A DNA stretch of 64,000 bases from positions 124,001 to 188,000 of the forward strand of contig NZ_NERW01000002.1 of assembly GCF_003063505.1 (NCBI RefSeq), in the 5' to 3' direction. The stretch is from Limnohabitans sp. T6-20. GTDB lineage: Bacteria; Pseudomonadota; Gammaproteobacteria; Burkholderiales; Burkholderiaceae_C. Positions 38,599 through 47,716 of this stretch are shown here, one piece after another; position 1 is the first letter of the stretch, and each line of letters opens with the position of its first letter. The translations under genes and the position numbers were made by a program. Under the pieces are notes generated by a model. That model was not told the origin of the DNA. It saw nothing but the letters and a program-made list of their open reading frames with translations, and ran no database searches.

Positions 38599-39591
38599 TT
38601 ACTGGGGTTGCAGGTTCATGGCTTTGGCAATGCCGCGGTAGCGGGCGGTGTTGTCACTGTAGACCTTGGTCAATGCAGGCAGCGCCTGAGGACGTGGCAC
38701 CACCATGGCCTGGGCTTCAAGTGAGCCACGAATGGCCGGGTCGTTGGCGACTTCACTCAGCGCTTTGTGCAAAGCCTGAACGATCGGCTCCGGGGTGTCC
38801 TTGTGCACGAAATAGCCAGACCAGGTGTCGAACACAAAGCCCTTGAGTGCTTTGCTGTCGTTCAAAGAGGGGGCTTTCTTGAGCAGTTCCTGGCGTTCTG
38901 CCGACAGCACGCCAACCACCTTGATCTTGCCATCGTCCACCAGGGCCACCTGGCCTTTGCCGAAAGGCGAAATGAAAATGTCCACCAGACCACCCATCAG
39001 ATCTTGTTGGGCCGGGGCACCGCCCTTGTAGGGCACATGCGTCATGGGCAAGCCGGTCAGTTTGGACATGTGTTCACCCAGCAGGTGGTACATGGAGCCT
39101 GGGCCCACGCTCGCATAAGTCAAGGGTTTGCCTTCGGCGGCCGCCTTGCGGGCGTAGTCGATCAACTCGTCACCGTTGTTGGCAGGTAAATCCTTGCGGC
39201 CGAACATGGCCATCGGGTTGATCGAAATCATCTGCACCAGGCGGAAGTCCTCGCTCTTGTACTTGATCGCGGCATTGGACAGCGGGGCCAGGATCAGCTC
39301 ATTGGGGGAGCCCTGGAAAATGTAATAGCCATCGGCAGGCGCTGACAGCACTTTCTGCGCCGCAATGCCGCCACTGGCACCGCCCAGGTTTTCCACCATC
39401 ACGGGCTGGCCCAAGTGCTTGGCCAGGCTGGTGTTGATGGTTCGCGCGATCACATCCGACAGGCCGCCCGCAGGGTAGGGCACCATCAGGGTCACGGGCT
39501 TGGCGGGAAACGACTGGGCTTGTGCAGATGCCAAAGTCAGACCTGCCAATAAGGCGGTCAGCAGTCGCTTGAGGAAGGGGGTGGTTTTCAT
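38599..39591 (-). CDS. Bug-family (TctC-like) tripartite tricarboxylate receptor
   Basis: A 330-residue periplasmic protein with a signal peptide (LLTALLAGLTLASAQAQ). The Bug fold is shown by PVTLMVPYPAGGLSDVIAR, VENLGGASGGIAAQKV and YASVGPGSMYHLLGE, the typical ligand-binding loops. Members bind carboxylates, amides or aromatic acids. Neither tctA nor tctB is nearby, so it is an orphan receptor, common in Comamonadaceae. It is 15 bases upstream of the M20 amidohydrolase and 127 bases downstream of a paralogous receptor on the same strand. Confidence 0.9.
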   Translation of the reverse strand: MKTTPFLKRLLTALLAGLTLASAQAQSFPAKPVTLMVPYPAGGLSDVIARTINTSLAKHLGQPVMVENLGGASGGIAAQKVLSAPADGYYIFQGSPNELILAPLSNAAIKYKSEDFRLVQMISINPMAMFGRKDLPANNGDELIDYARKAAAEGKPLTYASVGPGSMYHLLGEHMSKLTGLPMTHVPYKGGAPAQQDLMGGLVDIFISPFGKGQVALVDDGKIKVVGVLSAERQELLKKAPSLNDSKALKGFVFDTWSGYFVHKDTPEPIVQALHKALSEVANDPAIRGSLEAQAMVVPRPQALPALTKVYSDNTARYRGIAKAMNLQPQ

Positions 39592-39718
39592 GGTTTTTGT
39601 CTCCTGGATGAAATGAGGATCTCTTATCGTGAAGTCATCTTTTTTTTGCAGGTGTTGCAGCTTGAGCTGTCATTTTTATTCATGCGGCGGATTGACGTCA
39701 CGAGCGAGATGTTTTGAT

Positions 39719-40708
39719 TTATTGAGGTTGCAAATTGATGTTGCGGGCAATTGTGCGGTAACGCTCAATTTCAGAATTGTAAATTTTTGACAACTCTGCC
39801 GGTGTACGGGTTTTTAACACGACGTTGCCCGTGGCCTCAAACGCTTTGCGTATTTCTGGATTGTCCAAGGCGGCATAGAAGGCCTTGTTGATGGTGCTGA
39901 TCACCGCATCGGGCGTGTTCTTGTGAACTGCCACACCCGCCCAGATGTCGAATTCCATGCTTTCCATGCCCGGCATGGCAGCCAGTGCTGGAAACTGTTT
40001 GAACAAAGGATGGGGCACTTTGGATGTCACGGCCAGACCGGTCATTTTGCCTTCGATGATGGCGGGTGGAATCGGTCCTCCTACGGGTAAAAAAGCCATG
40101 TCGATCTGTCCGCCCATCAGGTCAGACATCAGGGGTGCGATGCCCTTGTAGGGCACGTGCAGCATGTCTGTTTTGGTCAGTTGGGCGAATTTTTCGCCAA
40201 TGAGATGGTAAAGCGAGCCTGGGCCCACGCTGCCGTAGCTCAAGGGTTTGTTGGGGTTTTTCTTCATGTAGGCCAGCAATTCCTCGACTGTCTTGATGTT
40301 CAAGGAATTGCGCACGGTCAGGATGGTGTTGGTGGTGTTGATTTGGGCCACCAGTTTGAAGTCTTCGGATTTGTATTTCACGCCTTGGATGGCCATGGGG
40401 GCCAGCACCAGTTCCATCGGACTGGCCAAAGCAAGGGTGTGACCGTCAGCGGCTGCATTGACCAGCTTGGCCATGCCAATGGCCCCACCTGCACCGCCAA
40501 TGTTGTCGATGATCATGGTTTGGTGTAACTTGGCTGCTGCATCAGGTTGGATCTTGCGAGCCACAAAGTCAGACGGGCCACCAGCCGGGTAGGGCACGAT
40601 CAGGCTGATGGTTTTGCTCGGGTAGGTTTGGGCCATGGCACCGTGGGTCAGCATCATGGTGGACAGCCCAGCGGCCAGCAGGCCCTTGAGTAAGGTGCAA
40701 AATTTCAT
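39719..40708 (-). CDS. Bug-family (TctC-like) receptor, second copy
   Basis: A 329-residue paralogue of the previous receptor, with a signal peptide ending THGAMAQ. It shares SLIVPYPAGGPSDFVAR, IDNIGGAGGAIGMAKL and YGSVGPGSLYHLIGEKF. Identity with the neighbour is clear but not recent, since the ligand loops and C-terminal half differ. It is the first gene of the minus-strand set and is divergent from a LysR regulator, with 120 bases between, so expression is probably controlled by that regulator. The ligand is unknown. Confidence 0.9.
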   Translation of the reverse strand: MKFCTLLKGLLAAGLSTMMLTHGAMAQTYPSKTISLIVPYPAGGPSDFVARKIQPDAAAKLHQTMIIDNIGGAGGAIGMAKLVNAAADGHTLALASPMELVLAPMAIQGVKYKSEDFKLVAQINTTNTILTVRNSLNIKTVEELLAYMKKNPNKPLSYGSVGPGSLYHLIGEKFAQLTKTDMLHVPYKGIAPLMSDLMGGQIDMAFLPVGGPIPPAIIEGKMTGLAVTSKVPHPLFKQFPALAAMPGMESMEFDIWAGVAVHKNTPDAVISTINKAFYAALDNPEIRKAFEATGNVVLKTRTPAELSKIYNSEIERYRTIARNINLQPQ

Positions 40709-40828
40709 GGGGTTGTCTCCTCTTGAGGGTTTTGAAAGGTCCGAATATGGGCCTTTGACGCATCTTAGAAATCGGCTTAGGATGTGTCCAATGCATTATT
40801 TTTCTTGTTTTCATTCATTTAAAGAATA

Positions 40829-41734
40829 GTGAACCTCAAACATTTGGCCCATTGGCTGGCGCTGGCCGAGACTGGATCGTTCAGCCGTGCCGCAGAAAAG
40901 CTCCACATCACCCAGTCGGCATTGAGTCGCAGCATCCAAGTGCTGGAAGAAGACTTGGGTGGCCCCCTGGTCGACCGGGTGGGCAAAAAGAATGAACTGA
41001 CGCCGCTGGGCCGATCGGTGCTGGAGCGGGCGCAGCGCATCGTGCATGAGGCACAAGAGCTCAAACAGGGCGCCGCGCTGTTGCAGCAAGGGGGCATGGG
41101 CAGCTTGCGGGTGGGCCTGGGGTCAGGGCCGGGGGCCATGCTCATGACGCCCTGGCTGCGTTACATGGCCGAAAACCACCCGACGGTGCATGTGGCCGTT
41201 TCACGCGGCTCCACCGAGTTGCAACTGGTGCAGTTGCGTGAGCGCCAGCTCGATGCGCTGGTGGTGGACGTGCGCCGGGTCGCCATAGCGGCTGACCTGA
41301 GGATGGAGCACATCGTGGAGATGCGGGCCGGATTTGTGTGTCGCCGGGGGCATCCGATTCGGGGTCAATTCCCCGACAAAGTGCCTTTTGATGCCTTGCT
41401 GGCTTATCCGATGGCGTGTACCCCTCTGTCGCAAGAGGTGGCCCGCATCATGGTGGATCATTACGGTCCGCGCGCAAATCCGGCCCAAATGACCACTTTG
41501 CAGTGCGAGGAAATTCCCAGTCTGATCGATGTGGTGCAGCAGACCGATGCCATTTATCTGGGGATTTTGGGGGCAGCACGGCAGGGGCTGGCCAGCGGTT
41601 CTCTGGTGGATCTGGCCATGGACCCGCCTTTTCGTGGTGGAGCACTTCTGGCGCTGATCACCTTGGCGGGCCGCACGGAATTGCCCATCATGTCGGTCTT
41701 CAGGGACTTTGTGACCCGCCAGCTCACCGATTGA
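40829..41734 (+). CDS. LysR-family transcriptional regulator
   Basis: A 301-residue regulator starting at GTG 40829 with MNLKHLAHWLALAETGSFSRAA. The helix-turn-helix contains KLHITQSALSRSIQVLEEDL; the rest is the LysR effector-binding domain. The start is fixed by the family N-terminus, which has no room for another codon. It is divergent from the two Bug receptors and amidohydrolase and lies 18 bases before a TauE-type permease, so it could control both directions. The effector is probably the substrate of these genes. Confidence 0.93.
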   Translation: MNLKHLAHWLALAETGSFSRAAEKLHITQSALSRSIQVLEEDLGGPLVDRVGKKNELTPLGRSVLERAQRIVHEAQELKQGAALLQQGGMGSLRVGLGSGPGAMLMTPWLRYMAENHPTVHVAVSRGSTELQLVQLRERQLDALVVDVRRVAIAADLRMEHIVEMRAGFVCRRGHPIRGQFPDKVPFDALLAYPMACTPLSQEVARIMVDHYGPRANPAQMTTLQCEEIPSLIDVVQQTDAIYLGILGAARQGLASGSLVDLAMDPPFRGGALLALITLAGRTELPIMSVFRDFVTRQLTD

Positions 41735-41752
41735 GAACAACGAGGACTTCAC

Positions 41753-42484
41753 ATGCTGGAATGGTTTTACCCCATCGGGGTGGTTTTGTTGGGTTACACC
41801 GTGCTGGGCCTCACGGGCTTTGGTTCGTCTTTGGTGGTGGTACCTCTATTGGCCTGGAAATGGCCTTTGCCTGCCGTGGTGGCACTCGCTTTGCTGATGG
41901 ACGTGCCCGCTTCGGCTTTTCACAGTGGGCTGAACTGGCGGCAGGTGCAGTGGCGCGAGCTGCGCCGCCTCTTGCCGGGCATGGTGCTGGGCACGCTGGT
42001 GGGCTTGTGGCTTGTGCAGCACATGAACAGCCGCTGGCCCTTGCTTTTGTTGGGGGTCTATGTGGCGGGCGTGGGGATCAATGCCTTGCGGCCCAAGGCG
42101 TCCCAAGCGTCAATCTCACTACCTGTCTGGGCTTGGCCAGCTGGGGCGGCCATTGGGTTGGTCGAAATGATCTTCGGCACGGCCGGTCCCTTGGTGGTCG
42201 CTTGGCTCAGTCGCCGCTTGTCAGATGTGCAGCAATTGCGGGCCACCACGCCCTTGGTCATTGCGGTGGCTGCGGCCACTGTGCTGATCGGCATGACCTG
42301 GGAAGGGCGCTTGTCCAACAGTTGGATCTGGCAGCGTTGGATAGTGCTGATCGGTGTGGCGCTGGCGGGCGTATGGCTGGGCCACCGCTTAGCCCACCGA
42401 GTACCGGTAGCGCGTTTGCGTCAGATCATCTGCGGCTTGCTGGTGGTCAGTGGTGTGATGCTGGCTATGGGGGCCTTGCGCTGA
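41753..42484 (+). CDS. TauE/SafE-family permease
   Basis: A 243-residue membrane protein with about eight helices and the DUF81 features of TauE/SafE: GLTGFGSSLVVVPLLAW at the start and VEMIFGTAGPLVVAWL in the second half. Family members export sulfite, sulfoacetate or other anions. It starts 18 bases after the LysR stop in the same direction. Together with the amidohydrolase and Bug receptors it may take part in use of a carboxylated or sulfonated compound; no sulfur-metabolism enzyme is visible nearby. Confidence 0.88.
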   Translation: MLEWFYPIGVVLLGYTVLGLTGFGSSLVVVPLLAWKWPLPAVVALALLMDVPASAFHSGLNWRQVQWRELRRLLPGMVLGTLVGLWLVQHMNSRWPLLLLGVYVAGVGINALRPKASQASISLPVWAWPAGAAIGLVEMIFGTAGPLVVAWLSRRLSDVQQLRATTPLVIAVAAATVLIGMTWEGRLSNSWIWQRWIVLIGVALAGVWLGHRLAHRVPVARLRQIICGLLVVSGVMLAMGALR

Positions 42485-42497
42485 GGGTTTTGAAGTC

Positions 42498-42525
42498 AAA
42501 AAAAGGGGAGCCCATGGCTCCCCTT
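42498..42525 (-). terminator. Intrinsic terminator of guaC
   Basis: A 10-base-pair perfect stem (AAGGGGAGCC/GGCTCCCCTT) with a CAT loop lies at 42503-42525. The A-run at 42498-42504 gives a 7-base T-tract on the minus strand, so it ends guaC transcription. It may also slow plus-strand transcription from the TauE gene. Confidence 0.85.
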
Positions 42526-42545
42526 GCTGTGAACGCTGCGATGGT

Positions 42546-43523
42546 TTACATCAACAAATGCTCACCCGCGTTGTCACCGCCCAGGGTCACATAGTTCACC
42601 TTGCGGATGTCCATCAGTTTGGTGCCGCCCGCGTAGCTGATCGAGCTTTGCACGTCCTGCTCCATCTCGATGAGCGTGTTGGCCAGCTTGCCCTTGATGG
42701 GCTCCAGAATGCGCTTGCCTTCGACGTGTTTGTACTCGCCCTTGTTGAAGTCAGACGCCGAGCCGTAGTATTCCTTGAACATCTCGCCATCGACCTCAAC
42801 CGTTTTGCCGGGCGACTCTTCGTGGCCTGCAAACAGCGAACCGATCATGACCATGCTCGCGCCAAAGCGGATGCTCTTGGCAATGTCGCCATGGCTGCGG
42901 ATGCCGCCATCGGCAATGATGGGCTTGGTCGCCACACGAGCGCACCACTTGAGGGCCGACAGCTGCCAGCCGCCCGTGCCAAAACCGGTCTTGAGCTTGG
43001 TGATGCAGACCTTGCCGGGGCCCACGCCCACTTTGGTCGCGTCCGCGCCCCAGTTTTCCAGATCGATGACGGCTTCGGGCGTGGCCACGTTGCCTGCGAT
43101 CACGAAGCTCGTGGGCAGTTTGGCCTTGATGTAGCCGATCATGTCGCGCACGCTGTCGGCGTGGCCGTGGGCGATGTCGATGGTGATGTATTCGGGCACC
43201 AGGTTTTCGGCGGCCAACTGGTCCACCGTGGCTCGGTCAGGGGCTTTGACGCCCAGCGAGATCGAGGCGTAAACGCCCTTGCCATGCATGTCGCGCACGA
43301 ACTGGACGTTGTCCAGGTCAAAGCGGTGCATCACATAAAAGTAGTCGTTTTGTGCCATCCAAAGGCAGATGGACTCGTCCACCACCGTTTTCATGTTGGC
43401 AGGCACCACCGGCAGGCGGAACTTGCGGCCACCCAGTTCGACGCCAGCGTCGCACTCCGAACGGCTTTCCACGCGGCACTTGCGTGGCAGCAACAAGATG
43501 TTGTCGTAGTCAAAAATTTCCAT
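42546..43523 (-). CDS. guaC: GMP reductase
   Basis: A 325-residue protein of the IMPDH/GMPR barrel family, with no CBS domains, so it is the reductase rather than IMP dehydrogenase. The substrate-binding loop is [17 protein letters not shown] with the catalytic Cys. [13 protein letters not shown] at the start is typical of GMP reductases, as is [20 protein letters not shown]. It reduces GMP to IMP with NADPH, returning guanine nucleotides to the pool. ATG 43523 is preferred over TTG 43541. An intrinsic terminator lies about 100 bases upstream in its leader. Confidence 0.93.
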   Translation of the reverse strand: MEIFDYDNILLLPRKCRVESRSECDAGVELGGRKFRLPVVPANMKTVVDESICLWMAQNDYFYVMHRFDLDNVQFVRDMHGKGVYASISLGVKAPDRATVDQLAAENLVPEYITIDIAHGHADSVRDMIGYIKAKLPTSFVIAGNVATPEAVIDLENWGADATKVGVGPGKVCITKLKTGFGTGGWQLSALKWCARVATKPIIADGGIRSHGDIAKSIRFGASMVMIGSLFAGHEESPGKTVEVDGEMFKEYYGSASDFNKGEYKHVEGKRILEPIKGKLANTLIEMEQDVQSSISYAGGTKLMDIRKVNYVTLGGDNAGEHLLM

Positions 43524-43626
43524 GAGAAAACCAAGCTCCAAAAAGGAATCGTTAAAAGGAACGAATGAGCGCTTGGCTTGGCCGGTTTGATCCGTCTACT
43601 GACAGGTCCGTTGCAGACCTCAGACG

Positions 43627-43660
43627 AAAAAAAACCGGGCGCAAGAATCTTGGGCCCGGT
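43627..43660 (-). terminator. Orphan intrinsic terminator in the guaC leader
   Basis: On the minus strand ACCGGGC-C-CAAG/CTTG-C-GCCCGGT forms an 11-base-pair stem with one mismatch and an ATT loop, followed by eight T residues. It is upstream of guaC (104 bases) and downstream of no minus-strand gene, because uvrD starts on the plus strand at 43736. It therefore looks like a leader attenuator or the end of a short RNA. Confidence 0.75.
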
Positions 43661-43735
43661 GTCTGATTCTACCCGCATTCCCTGACGCTCCATTCAGGGC
43701 ATTTTGTCGGGGTGGGGCTCCTACAATCTCCCACT

Positions 43736-46138
43736 ATGTTGTCAGACACCCCACCGAATACTTCCTCCCCGTTGCTCGCCCAGCTCAACGACGAGCAGCA
43801 CCGTGCCGTAGCCCTGCCGCCCGAGCACGCTTTGATATTGGCCGGTGCCGGTTCGGGCAAGACGCGGGTGTTGACCACGCGCATTGCTTGGTTGCTGCAA
43901 ACCTCGCAGGTCTCGCCCGGCGGCATTTTGGCGGTGACCTTCACCAACAAAGCGGCCAAAGAGATGAAGCTGCGCTTGCAGTCCATGCTGCCGGTGAATG
44001 TGAACGCGATGTGGATCGGCACCTTTCACGGTCTGTGCAACCGGTTTTTGCGGGCGCATTACCAGCTGGCGGGTTTGCCGCAGACCTTTCAGATTTTGGA
44101 CACGCAAGACCAGTTGTCGGCTGTCAAGCGGCTGTGCAAGCAGTTCAATGTGGACGAAGACCGCTTCCCGCCCAAGCAGTTGCAGTATTTCATTTCGGGC
44201 TGCAAAGAAGACGGGCAGCGCCCCGGCGATGTGACGGTGCGCGATGACGAGACCCGCCGCAAGGTGGAGCTGTACCAGCTGTACGAAGAGCAGTGTCAGC
44301 GTGAAGGCGTGGTGGACTTTGGCGAGCTGATGCTGCGCTCGTATGAGCTGCTGCGTGACCACTTGCATGTGCGCGAACATTACCGCCGCCGTTTTCGGCA
44401 CATCCTGGTGGACGAGTTTCAGGACACCAACAAGCTGCAATACGCTTGGCTCAAGCAGCTGGCGGGTTTGCCGGGTGAGGGCGGTGAATGCGCCATCTTG
44501 GCCGTGGGCGACGATGACCAGAGCATCTATGCCTTTCGCGGTGCGCGGGTGGGCAACATGGCCGACTTTGTGCGCGAGTTCCAGGTGAAGCACCAGATCA
44601 AGCTGGAGCAAAACTACCGCAGTTTCAGCAACATCCTGGATTCGGCCAACCACCTGATCAGCCACAACAAGACCCGCTTGGGTAAAACCTTGCGCACAGA
44701 CCAAGGCGCGGGCGAGCCGGTGCGGGTGGTGGAGTCGCCTTCTGACTTTGCCGAAGCGCAATGGCTGGTGGAAGAGTTGCGCCAGTTGGTCAAGCAAGAC
44801 GGTTTTGAGCGCAAGGAAGTGGCGCTGCTGTACCGCAGCAACGCCCAAAGCCGGGTGCTGGAAACCGCGCTGTTCAACGCCGGGTTCCCTTACCGTGTGT
44901 ATGGCGGTTTGCGCTTTTTTGAGCGCGCCGAGATCAAGCACGCGCTGGCCTATTTGCGCCTGATGGAGAACCCCAACGACGACACCAGCTTTTTGCGGGT
45001 GGTCAACTTTCCGCCACGCGGCATCGGGGCGCGCAGCGTGGAGCAATTACAAGACGCGGCCCGTGCCGCAGGCTGCTCGCTGCACGACGCGGTGAGCGCC
45101 ACCACCGGCAAGGCCGGGGCCAATCTGGCGGCCTTTGTGGCCATGGTCGATGTGCTGCGCGAGCAGACCGAGGGCATGACGCTGCGCGAAATCATCGATC
45201 TGGTGCTTGACAAGACCGGTTTGGTCAACCACTACCGCGCCGAAAAAGAAGGCGCTGACCGGGTGGAGAACCTGGAAGAATTGGTCAACGCGGCCGAGAG
45301 CTTTGTCACCCAAGAAGGCTTTGGCCGCAGTGCTGTGGCCATGCCTCAGGGCTTGTCGCAAAGCCCGGCCAGCCAGGGGGTGAGCGCTGCGCCTGCATCA
45401 GACCTGGGTACGATCGACGAGTTCAGCGAAGACGGCGTGATCATGAGCCCGCTGGCGGCTTTCTTGACCCACGCTTCTCTGGAGGCGGGCGACAACCAGG
45501 CGCAGGCCGGGGAAGACGCGGTGCAGCTCATGACGGTGCACGCCAGCAAGGGCCTGGAGTTTGACGCGGTGTTCATCACCGGTCTGGAGGAAGGCCTGTT
45601 CCCGCACGAAAACGCGATGAACGACTTTGACGGTCTCGAAGAAGAGCGCCGCCTGATGTACGTGGCCATTACCCGCGCCCGCAAGCGTTTGTATTTGAGC
45701 CATTCGCAAACCCGCATGCTGCACGGCCAGACCCGCTACAACTTGAAAAGCCGCTTTCTGGACGAGCTGCCCGAAGAATGCCTGAAGTGGGTGACGCCCA
45801 AAAATGCCGGATTCTCGAATCTGGGCTCTGGCAGCAGCGGCTTTGGCCAGGGTGGCAGTGCCTGGACGCAGACCCCGGCACAAAACCGCCACGCCCGCCC
45901 GGCCTGGGGTCAGAGCAGCCTGAGCACCGAAACCTACAAAAGCCCGCCCGTGCCTGTGCAAAAAGCCGCGCCCGAGCATGGCATCACCGCTGGCAAAAAT
46001 GTGTTCCACACCAAGTTTGGTGAGGGCAAAGTCCTGGCTGTGGAAGGCGTGGGCGCCGATGCCCGTGCCCAGGTCAACTTTCCGCGCCATGGCGTGAAAT
46101 GGCTGGCGCTGAGCGTTGCCAAACTCACGGTGGTGTGA
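43736..46138 (+). CDS. uvrD: UvrD/Rep-family DNA helicase
   Basis: An 800-residue superfamily 1A helicase. Motifs include LNDEQHRAV (Q), AGAGSGKTRVLTTR (I), VTFTNKAAKEM (Ia), LVDEFQDTNKLQY (II), VGDDDQSIYAFRGA (III), LEQNYRS (IV), TVHASKGLEFDAVF (V) and YVAITRARKRLY (VI). It unwinds DNA during nucleotide-excision and mismatch repair. A Ser/Ala-rich insert (SPASQGVSAAP) sits at about residue 540. The C-terminal region ends in the beta-rich GKNVFHTKFGEGKV domain shared by PcrA/UvrD. ATG 43736 is preferred over 43712, since homology starts there. Confidence 0.93.
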   Translation: MLSDTPPNTSSPLLAQLNDEQHRAVALPPEHALILAGAGSGKTRVLTTRIAWLLQTSQVSPGGILAVTFTNKAAKEMKLRLQSMLPVNVNAMWIGTFHGLCNRFLRAHYQLAGLPQTFQILDTQDQLSAVKRLCKQFNVDEDRFPPKQLQYFISGCKEDGQRPGDVTVRDDETRRKVELYQLYEEQCQREGVVDFGELMLRSYELLRDHLHVREHYRRRFRHILVDEFQDTNKLQYAWLKQLAGLPGEGGECAILAVGDDDQSIYAFRGARVGNMADFVREFQVKHQIKLEQNYRSFSNILDSANHLISHNKTRLGKTLRTDQGAGEPVRVVESPSDFAEAQWLVEELRQLVKQDGFERKEVALLYRSNAQSRVLETALFNAGFPYRVYGGLRFFERAEIKHALAYLRLMENPNDDTSFLRVVNFPPRGIGARSVEQLQDAARAAGCSLHDAVSATTGKAGANLAAFVAMVDVLREQTEGMTLREIIDLVLDKTGLVNHYRAEKEGADRVENLEELVNAAESFVTQEGFGRSAVAMPQGLSQSPASQGVSAAPASDLGTIDEFSEDGVIMSPLAAFLTHASLEAGDNQAQAGEDAVQLMTVHASKGLEFDAVFITGLEEGLFPHENAMNDFDGLEEERRLMYVAITRARKRLYLSHSQTRMLHGQTRYNLKSRFLDELPEECLKWVTPKNAGFSNLGSGSSGFGQGGSAWTQTPAQNRHARPAWGQSSLSTETYKSPPVPVQKAAPEHGITAGKNVFHTKFGEGKVLAVEGVGADARAQVNFPRHGVKWLALSVAKLTVV

Positions 46139-46162
46139 GGCTGATCCGCCACAAATTTTCTT

Positions 46163-46283
46163 TTGTGGGAGGCCGCCCCTGCGGCCGAAAGTGCAGGCCT
46201 TGTTTTTGTGGGAGGCTGCCCCTGCAGCCGAATGTGTGCAGTGGCTAAGCTGCCATTCGCGAGCAGTGGCTCGCTCCCACAAA
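46163..46283. repeat. Cluster of three TTGTGGGAG REP-like elements
   Basis: Copies lie at 46163-46191 (plus), 46206-46234 (plus) and 46254-46283 (minus), between uvrD and slyD. The 6-base arms around the loop differ between copies, yet remain complementary: GGCCGC/GCGGCC, GGCTGC/GCAGCC, GCGAGC/GCTCGC. This matches the elements at 37214-37368. Confidence 0.85.
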
Positions 46284-46352
46284 GGCAAGCGACGCGTCAG
46301 GGGTCTGCGAGTTGAACGACAATCACCCCCATCGAAAACTAGGAAACGCCCC

Positions 46353-46829
46353 ATGAAAATCACCAAAGACACCGTCGTTACCATGCACCACAAAGTGGTG
46401 AACGCCCAGGGCCAGTTGCTCGACAAGACGCAAGAGCCCACGGCTTACCTGCATGGTGGCTATGACAACACCTTCCCCAAAATCGAAGAAGCGCTGGAGG
46501 GCCAGGAAGTGGGCTTCACCACCACGCTCAAGCTGGCCCCGGCCGATGCCTTTGGCGAGCGCGACGAGGCGCTGGTGCAAACCATCTCCAAAAAGGATTT
46601 CCCACCTGGTGTGAAAGTCGGCGGTCAACTGCGCGGTCGCGCGGACGATGGTCAGGAGCAGGTGTTCACCGTGGTCAAGATCAAGGGCGATCAGGTCATT
46701 CTGGATGCCAACCATCCCTGGGCTGGGCAGCACCTGACCCTGACTTTGACGGTGCAGGAAGTGCGCGCTGCCTCGGCCGAAGAAATCACCCACCGCCATG
46801 CGCATGGCGCGCACGGTCACCACCATTGA
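46353..46829 (+). CDS. slyD: FKBP-type peptidyl-prolyl isomerase (SlyD)
   Basis: A 158-residue protein with an FKBP domain interrupted by an IF (insert-in-flap) chaperone domain, as in SlyD. Segments are YLHGGYDNTFPKIEEALEG, the LAPADAFGERDEALV strand, and DANHPWAGQHLTLTLTVQEV. The tail is rich in His (HRHAHGAHGHHH), shorter than the E. coli metal-binding tail and without its Cys residues. It catalyses proline isomerisation and helps nickel handling or folding in the cytoplasm. AGGAAACGCCCC before ATG 46353 gives the ribosome site. Confidence 0.92.
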   Translation: MKITKDTVVTMHHKVVNAQGQLLDKTQEPTAYLHGGYDNTFPKIEEALEGQEVGFTTTLKLAPADAFGERDEALVQTISKKDFPPGVKVGGQLRGRADDGQEQVFTVVKIKGDQVILDANHPWAGQHLTLTLTVQEVRAASAEEITHRHAHGAHGHHH

Positions 46830-46838
46830 GCCAGTCAC

Positions 46839-46899
46839 GTCGACCTGAAAGTCCGACCTACGGGGGAAGAATATGCAGGTCGGCGGCTTCTGCCCCGAC
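46839..46899. repeat. Inverted pair of GTAGGTCGG-family repeats
   Basis: A minus-oriented unit ending CCGACCTAC (46839-46861) is followed by a plus-oriented unit GCAGGTCGGCGGCTTCTGCC plus CCGAC (46875-46899). They match the pair at 8084-8158 in head sequence and GCTTC centre. They lie between slyD and the liv terminator. Confidence 0.6.
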
Positions 46900-46910
46900 A
46901 TCGAAACCCT

Positions 46911-46945
46911 AAACAAAAGGGGCAGTCCTTGCGGACTGCCCCTTT
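46911..46945 (-). terminator. Intrinsic terminator of the liv operon
   Basis: A 13-base-pair perfect stem at 46916-46945 (AAAGGGGCAGTCC/GGACTGCCCCTTT) has a GCAA loop when read on the minus strand, followed by TTTTGTTT. It lies 26 bases after the livF stop. Confidence 0.88.
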
Positions 46946-46971
46946 GTCGTTGGTGTGGTCTGAACGCTGGC

Positions 46972-47694
46972 TCAGTGACCGCCGCCCAGGTAGGCGGCTT
47001 TCACGGCCGGGTCGGTCTTCAGGCGCTCGGCGTCGCCGTGTACCGAGATGCGGCCGTTTTCCAGCACATAGCCGTAGTCGGCCACGTTCAGGGCAGCGGC
47101 AGCGAACTGCTCGACCAGCAGCATGGTCACGCCTTGCTCTTTCAGGCGGCTGATGATCTTGAAGACCTCTTCCACCAGAATCGGTGCCAAGCCCATGGAG
47201 GGCTCGTCCAGCAAGACCACTTCGGGGTTCAACATCACGGCGCGGGCCATGGCCAGCATTTGTTGCTCACCGCCCGACAAGGTGCCGGCCAGCTGGTTGC
47301 GGCGCTCTTTGAGGCGGGGGAACAGGTCCATCGCGCGGTCCAGGTCACCGGCCACATCGCCTTTGGGGCGGCTGCCGGTCAGGCGCGGAAAGGCGCCCAG
47401 CGTCAGGTTGTCGGTCACCGTCATGGTGGCGAACACGCGGCGGCCTTCGGGCGAGTGCGCCAAGCCCAGCTTGGCGATGTGGTACGACTCCATGCCGTCG
47501 ATGCGCTTGCCGTTCAGCGTGATCTCGCCCGAGGTGGGCTGGATCATGCCGGAGATGGCGCGCATGGTGGTGGTCTTGCCAGCGCCGTTGGAGCCGATCA
47601 GGGTCACCACTTTGCCTTTCGGCACCTCGATGCTGATGCCATGCAGGACGTGCACTTTGCCGTAGCCTGCTTCCAGATTTTTGATACTCAACAT
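46972..47694 (-). CDS. livF: Branched-chain amino-acid ABC transporter ATPase
   Basis: A 240-residue ABC protein from ATG 47694 (MLSIKNLEAGYGKVHVLHGI). Walker A is IGSNGAGKTTT, signature LSGGEQQML, Walker B VVLLDEPSMGLAP. The sequence and position at the end of the liv gene set identify it as LivF, the second ATPase of the LIV-I type importer. The in-frame start at 47829 overlaps the preceding gene by 113 bases and has no homology. A strong terminator follows. The exact substrate (Leu/Ile/Val or related amides) cannot be read from sequence. Confidence 0.93.
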   Translation of the reverse strand: MLSIKNLEAGYGKVHVLHGISIEVPKGKVVTLIGSNGAGKTTTMRAISGMIQPTSGEITLNGKRIDGMESYHIAKLGLAHSPEGRRVFATMTVTDNLTLGAFPRLTGSRPKGDVAGDLDRAMDLFPRLKERRNQLAGTLSGGEQQMLAMARAVMLNPEVVLLDEPSMGLAPILVEEVFKIISRLKEQGVTMLLVEQFAAAALNVADYGYVLENGRISVHGDAERLKTDPAVKAAYLGGGH

Positions 47695-47716
47695 GTCTTG
47701 ATACTCCAGTCGGCCA

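Noticed and set aside
46116..46352. A slyD start 79 codons earlier
   Set aside because: The added part runs through the REP-like elements; FKBP similarity and the AGGAA ribosome site begin at 46353.
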